A stretch of DNA of 7,161 nt from Bacteroidota bacterium (lineage in GTDB: Bacteria; Bacteroidota; Ignavibacteria; UBA10030): positions 15,204 through 22,364 of the forward strand of contig DMMN01000173.1 of assembly GCA_003453835.1 (NCBI GenBank), in the 5' to 3' direction. The stretch's first letter is position 1. Every line of letters starts with the position of its first letter. Shown piece after piece: positions 5,647 to 7,161 of this stretch. The notes below the pieces were generated by a model. It searched no databases, had not been told where the DNA came from, and saw only the letters and a program-made list of their open reading frames with translations. The translations under genes and the position numbers were made by a program.

Positions 5647-7161
5647 TCAGTCCGCAAGTTCAACGACAGTGACACCGGCTCCCCCTTCATTCCATTCACC
5701 GAGCCGAAACGACTTCAATCTCACATATGTCTTAAGGAACCCAGTAACTTTCTTCCGGAGAGCACCGGTCCCCTTGCCGTGGATGATATCGACGCGATGA
5801 AGTCCAGCGGCAACGGCGTTGTCAAGAAAATTCTGGATGATTGGGATAGCTTCATCTCCCATTAAGCCTCGAACATCGATTTCGTTCTTCGCCTCGATCA
5901 AATAGAGCTGATGTCCCTTGTCGGAACTGGAGGTCTTCTGCCGCCGCTCCTTCTTCAGATCCTGTATGTTGACTCGTAGTTTCCCGTCGCCCCACAACAC
6001 CGTTGCCATTGACTCCTTCAAAGCCACGATTTCCCCTGTCTCAGAGCCGCCCCTGAGCCTGACCGTGTCGCCCACCACAAAGTTCGACAGTTCATCGTGC
6101 TTCTCCTCCGATTTCAGCGCCGCAACATCCTCGGCAAGTCTTTGGACATTCTCCCTCGCAATCTTCACTTTCGCCTTCTCGGCGGCTGACTCCCGAATTT
6201 CCTTCACCGACCTTTCGATCAGCGAATGAGCTCCCTTCACGATCTCTTCTGCCTCACTTACAGCTTTTCTTTTGATATCACGTAACTCAGTCTTAAGCTC
6301 CTTGACCCTGTGCTCGTAGACCTCAACAAGCTTGTTTAGTCGATCACGCTCTTGAGAGACCTCTTTGATTTGCTCTCGATATGATTGCGACTGTCTCTCA
6401 AGGTCCGAGAGGAGATGGTCGAGTTTCACTCTATCGTCGCCAACAAGCTCACGAGCACGATCCGTAATCGAAGAGGGTAATCCGAGCCTTCTGGCCAACT
6501 CTAAAGCATAGCTGCTCCCAGGGACTCCCATTCTGAACTTGTAGGTCGGGCGCAAGTCATCTTGGTCGAACTCCATCGAACCGTTCACGATACCGGGTGA
6601 TTCGTGGGCGAACGCCTTCAGCATGCCGTGGTGCGTTGTGGCGATTGTCAAGGTTCCACGGTCAGTTAGGTCTCTCAGAATCGAGGCCGCCAAAGCGCCG
6701 CCTTCCGCCGGATCTGTCCCTGCACCGATCTCATCGATCAGGACAAGGCTCTGAGAGGAGGCTTCAGCCAGAATACGCCGAACGCTGTGTAAATGGGAGC
6801 TGAACGTGCTCAGGTCATCCTCAATTGACTGGTCGTCCCCGATATCGGCAAAGATATTGTCGAGCACGCACAACTCAGATTCGGAGGCTGCGGGTAGATG
6901 AATGCCTGCTTGCATGCAAAGGCACAATAGTCCTACAGTTTTCATGGCAACGCTCTTGCCACCCGCATTCGGGCCGGTGATAATGAGTGTGAGCGCATCT
7001 CCTCCCAATTCCAAATCGAGCGGAATAACGTCGTCGCGAGAATGTCGCTGGAGGAGAACAGGATGCCTTGCCTGGAGAAGGCGTACCTTCCTGGCGTCTA
7101 AGACTTGTGGTGGATTGCCAAGAATCTCAATTGAATATTTAGCTTTTGCAAATAAGATGTC
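5647..7161 (-). CDS. mutS2: MutS2 (DNA-binding ATPase with Smr domain), 3' portion; 5' end beyond the window
   Basis: The frame is open to base 7161, so 504 residues are visible and about 270-290 N-terminal ones are missing (family ~780). A TTG at 7012-7014 is internal: the 49 codons before it read as MutS2, with DILFAKAKYS at the edge and LLQARHPVLLQ, then VIPLDLELGG, just before the ATPase core. In visible-residue numbering, Walker A is TGPNAGGKS (62-70), STFSSHLHSV (118-127) is the conserved linker, Walker B is LVLIDEIGAGTDPAEGG (139-155), and TTHHGMLKAFAH (175-186) the sensor loop. A long charged coiled coil spans ~235-355, a small beta domain (VVGDTVRLRGG) ~360-402, and the Smr domain EIDVRG (427-432) with IHGKGTGALR (460-469) ends the protein. 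MutS2 dimers bind branched DNA and restrain recombination; in Bacillus MutS2 also rescues collided ribosomes. Which role applies here cannot be told from sequence. It is the most upstream gene seen in the minus-strand run. Confidence 0.96.
   Translation of the reverse strand, partial: DILFAKAKYSIEILGNPPQVLDARKVRLLQARHPVLLQRHSRDDVIPLDLELGGDALTLIITGPNAGGKSVAMKTVGLLCLCMQAGIHLPAASESELCVLDNIFADIGDDQSIEDDLSTFSSHLHSVRRILAEASSQSLVLIDEIGAGTDPAEGGALAASILRDLTDRGTLTIATTHHGMLKAFAHESPGIVNGSMEFDQDDLRPTYKFRMGVPGSSYALELARRLGLPSSITDRARELVGDDRVKLDHLLSDLERQSQSYREQIKEVSQERDRLNKLVEVYEHRVKELKTELRDIKRKAVSEAEEIVKGAHSLIERSVKEIRESAAEKAKVKIARENVQRLAEDVAALKSEEKHDELSNFVVGDTVRLRGGSETGEIVALKESMATVLWGDGKLRVNIQDLKKERRQKTSSSDKGHQLYLIEAKNEIDVRGLMGDEAIPIIQNFLDNAVAAGLHRVDIIHGKGTGALRKKVTGFLKTYVRLKSFRLGEWNEGGAGVTVVELAD

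Overview
The window is an ordinary chromosomal housekeeping segment of a bacterium with roughly balanced base composition. It holds four complete genes and two genes cut by the window edges. No mobile element, CRISPR array, tRNA, rRNA or phage gene was seen. A diaminopimelate epimerase implies meso-DAP/lysine synthesis and so, most likely, DAP-type peptidoglycan. The small Bacillus-type PurL, the separate biotin carboxylase and biotin carrier of an acyl-CoA carboxylase, a full-style MutS2 with Smr domain, and the 'MCGNGGRC' form of the DapF active site together suggest a member of the Bacteroidota/Chlorobi/Ignavibacteria (FCB) neighbourhood or a related uncultured phylum. That placement is a weak inference from family recollection, not a computed result.

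Left side, plus strand: the last 26 codons of a phoU-like gene (1-82), a 75-base gap with a perfect 6-bp inverted repeat and a clear ribosome binding site, then dapF (158-979) starting at GTG. A 261-base gap (980-1240) follows, between dapF and the convergent minus-strand genes. It holds a GC-rich hairpin at 1179-1199 that is the best terminator candidate, and a weaker AT-rich hairpin just before it.

Right side, minus strand, read from high to low coordinates: mutS2 (enters from beyond 7161, ends 5647), accC-type biotin carboxylase (5644-4142, TTG start, 2 bases after the mutS2 stop), a biotin carrier protein with an N-terminal domain resembling the BT domain of propionyl-CoA carboxylase (4090-3536), and purL (3490-1241). 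Gaps are 2, 51 and 45 bases and I see no terminator or convincing promoter between them, so these four genes probably form one transcript. Functionally, AccC and the carrier work together: the carboxylase loads CO2 onto the carrier's biotin, and a carboxyltransferase encoded elsewhere passes it to an acyl-CoA. MutS2 (recombination control/ribosome rescue) and PurL (purine synthesis) have no obvious functional link to them. I found no candidate for a new biological system; the findings are modest.
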